A stretch of 64,000 nt of DNA from Cristatella mucedo (Eukaryota; Bryozoa; Phylactolaemata; Cristatellidae): positions 1-64,000 of the forward strand of contig WPIO01000081.1 in the NCBI GenBank assembly GCA_009760855.2, given 5' to 3'. Position 1 is the first letter of the stretch. Every line of letters begins with the position of its first letter. Position numbers and translations under genes: made by a program. Below the pieces are notes generated by a model, which ran no database searches, was not told the origin of the DNA, and saw only the letters and a list, made by a program, of their open reading frames with translations. Positions 63,012 to 64,000 of the stretch are shown piece by piece.

Positions 63012-63165
63012 CTTAGGCAAAAGGTGAGGCCAGGTGCTCATTCTTCACAACTAAGGTCGTGAGTTCGAGTCTTCAAGCAGGCAGCCCCTCTTGCCCACTG
63101 CAAGTGGTCTGATTGCTGCAAAGTCCCCACTGCCACTGTATAGTTGAGGCTGTTAAATCATCCAA
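63012..63165 (+). mobile_element. SINE 1, diverged
   Basis: GTGTGGGTCTTAGGCAAAAG, GGTCGTGAGTTCGAGTCTTC, CCCACTGCAAGTGGTCTGAT, TTGAGGCTGTTAAATCATCC. Confidence 0.7.
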
Positions 63166-63209
63166 GTGCACAGAAAGAGATTTATTTCTCGATGGTGCTA
63201 AACATAGGA

Positions 63210-63345
63210 GTGCATACTATAGGAGTATACAGTAGGACATTCCCCCCACATTTTTCCACTGGTGGACCCTAGGACATTTCCCCCTGGACACCCCCACCCC
63301 CACCCCCGTAGGACATTTCCACCATAGGACATTCTCCCCTAAGTA
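63210..63345. repeat. interspersed TAGGACATTTCCCC repeats
   Basis: TAGGACATT followed by C-rich sequence occurs at about 63233, 63270, 63309 and 63327. The reverse complement appears at about 63735-63760. Confidence 0.8.
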
Positions 63346-63364
63346 GATAAATGTATAGCTAAGA

Positions 63365-63483
<119 letters not shown>

Positions 63484-63775
63484 TATATATATATGTATGT
63501 ATGATCAAATGAAGTTCATGCTCTATTGAAATAAAATCAACTCAGTATAATTAGAAGCTTTGTTAATTCCGTAGGACATATTCACTGGTCGGCCTTGCAC
63601 TACACAGTCCATTCGAAGTCTAATCATAAAAATTGTATTTTGGTATTTTGCTCAATGAACTACTGATAGGCCAATCAGATCAATCAGGTAAACCCTAAAC
63701 AGAGGGGATATCCTACCACAGGGGGAATATGGGGAAATGTCGGGGAGGGGGAATGTCCGTCTATCGCTATACACA

Positions 63776-63804
63776 TGTATTATTATTATTATTATTATTA
63801 TTAT
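63776..63804. repeat. (ATT)n run
   Basis: A short ATT repeat, possibly the remaining tail of a LINE A or SINE 2 insertion (preceded by CGCTATACACATGT). Confidence 0.7.
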
Positions 63805-64000
63805 AACCTGTATCTCATATTTTAATCGCTGCCTATGCTGTTCGGAGGAGGGACACTGCTGGCTGGGTATGCAGCAGGTTCCTCGCGAGGGCCTCTTTGG
63901 CCTCCGGGCTGTCTGCTCTATCCACACGCTGCCACGATGCCAAGGGAGGGCCGCAAAGCGCTGGAGCAAAACTGCATAAGATGCTTGCGAAAGCTAGCAG

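Overview
The window is nuclear DNA from a eukaryote, almost certainly a multicellular animal and most likely an invertebrate. Two intron-bearing genes have short GC-rich coding exons set in AT-richer introns. The introns are full of non-LTR retrotransposon 3' ends, tRNA-derived SINEs and long dinucleotide microsatellites. The first gene belongs to an acyl-CoA dehydrogenase branch known from invertebrates and bacteria (ACDH-11/AidB type). I cannot name the species. There is no bacterial operon, CRISPR array, rRNA gene or free-standing tRNA gene.

Region 1 (1-13116, + strand): an 11-exon gene for an AidB/ACDH-11-like acyl-CoA dehydrogenase. All exon phases join without conflict to give 643 residues and a TAG stop. 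A CpG-rich stretch lies over and upstream of the start. The introns hold LINE/SINE pieces and long (CT)n runs.

Region 2 (13117-20331): the flank between two convergent genes. It holds candidate poly(A) signals for the dehydrogenase, several retrotransposon tails and a CAG/CTG-rich block near 19.15-19.56 kb. The end of the second gene should lie here but was not resolved.

Region 3 (20332-36899, - strand): twelve exons of a calcium/calmodulin-dependent protein kinase kinase (CaMKK), from the start codon to just past the calmodulin-binding segment: 599 residues plus one nucleotide. The last coding exon or exons are missing from my model.

Region 4 (36900-64000): no confident gene. It may hold 5' non-coding exons and the promoter of the kinase; two GC-rich patches (51.3-51.6 kb and 62.8-63.0 kb) are weak candidates. 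It is dominated by three kinds of retroelement: LINE A (L2/CR1-like, ending in an ATT-repeat tail), LINE B (a second family with a CATA/CATTA-type tail), and tRNA-derived SINEs. A 713-bp pogo/Tigger-like DNA transposon copy is nested in a chimeric LINE array at 54.2-57.9 kb.

The two genes need not work together. One is a flavoprotein expected in fatty-acid metabolism, the other a cytosolic Ca2+-signalling kinase that activates CaMKI/IV and, in known animals, AMPK. The clearest structural themes are nested retroelements, a 3' tail shared by a LINE and a SINE family, microsatellites whose pyrimidine strand is usually the sense strand of the host gene, and several near-perfect inverted repeats.
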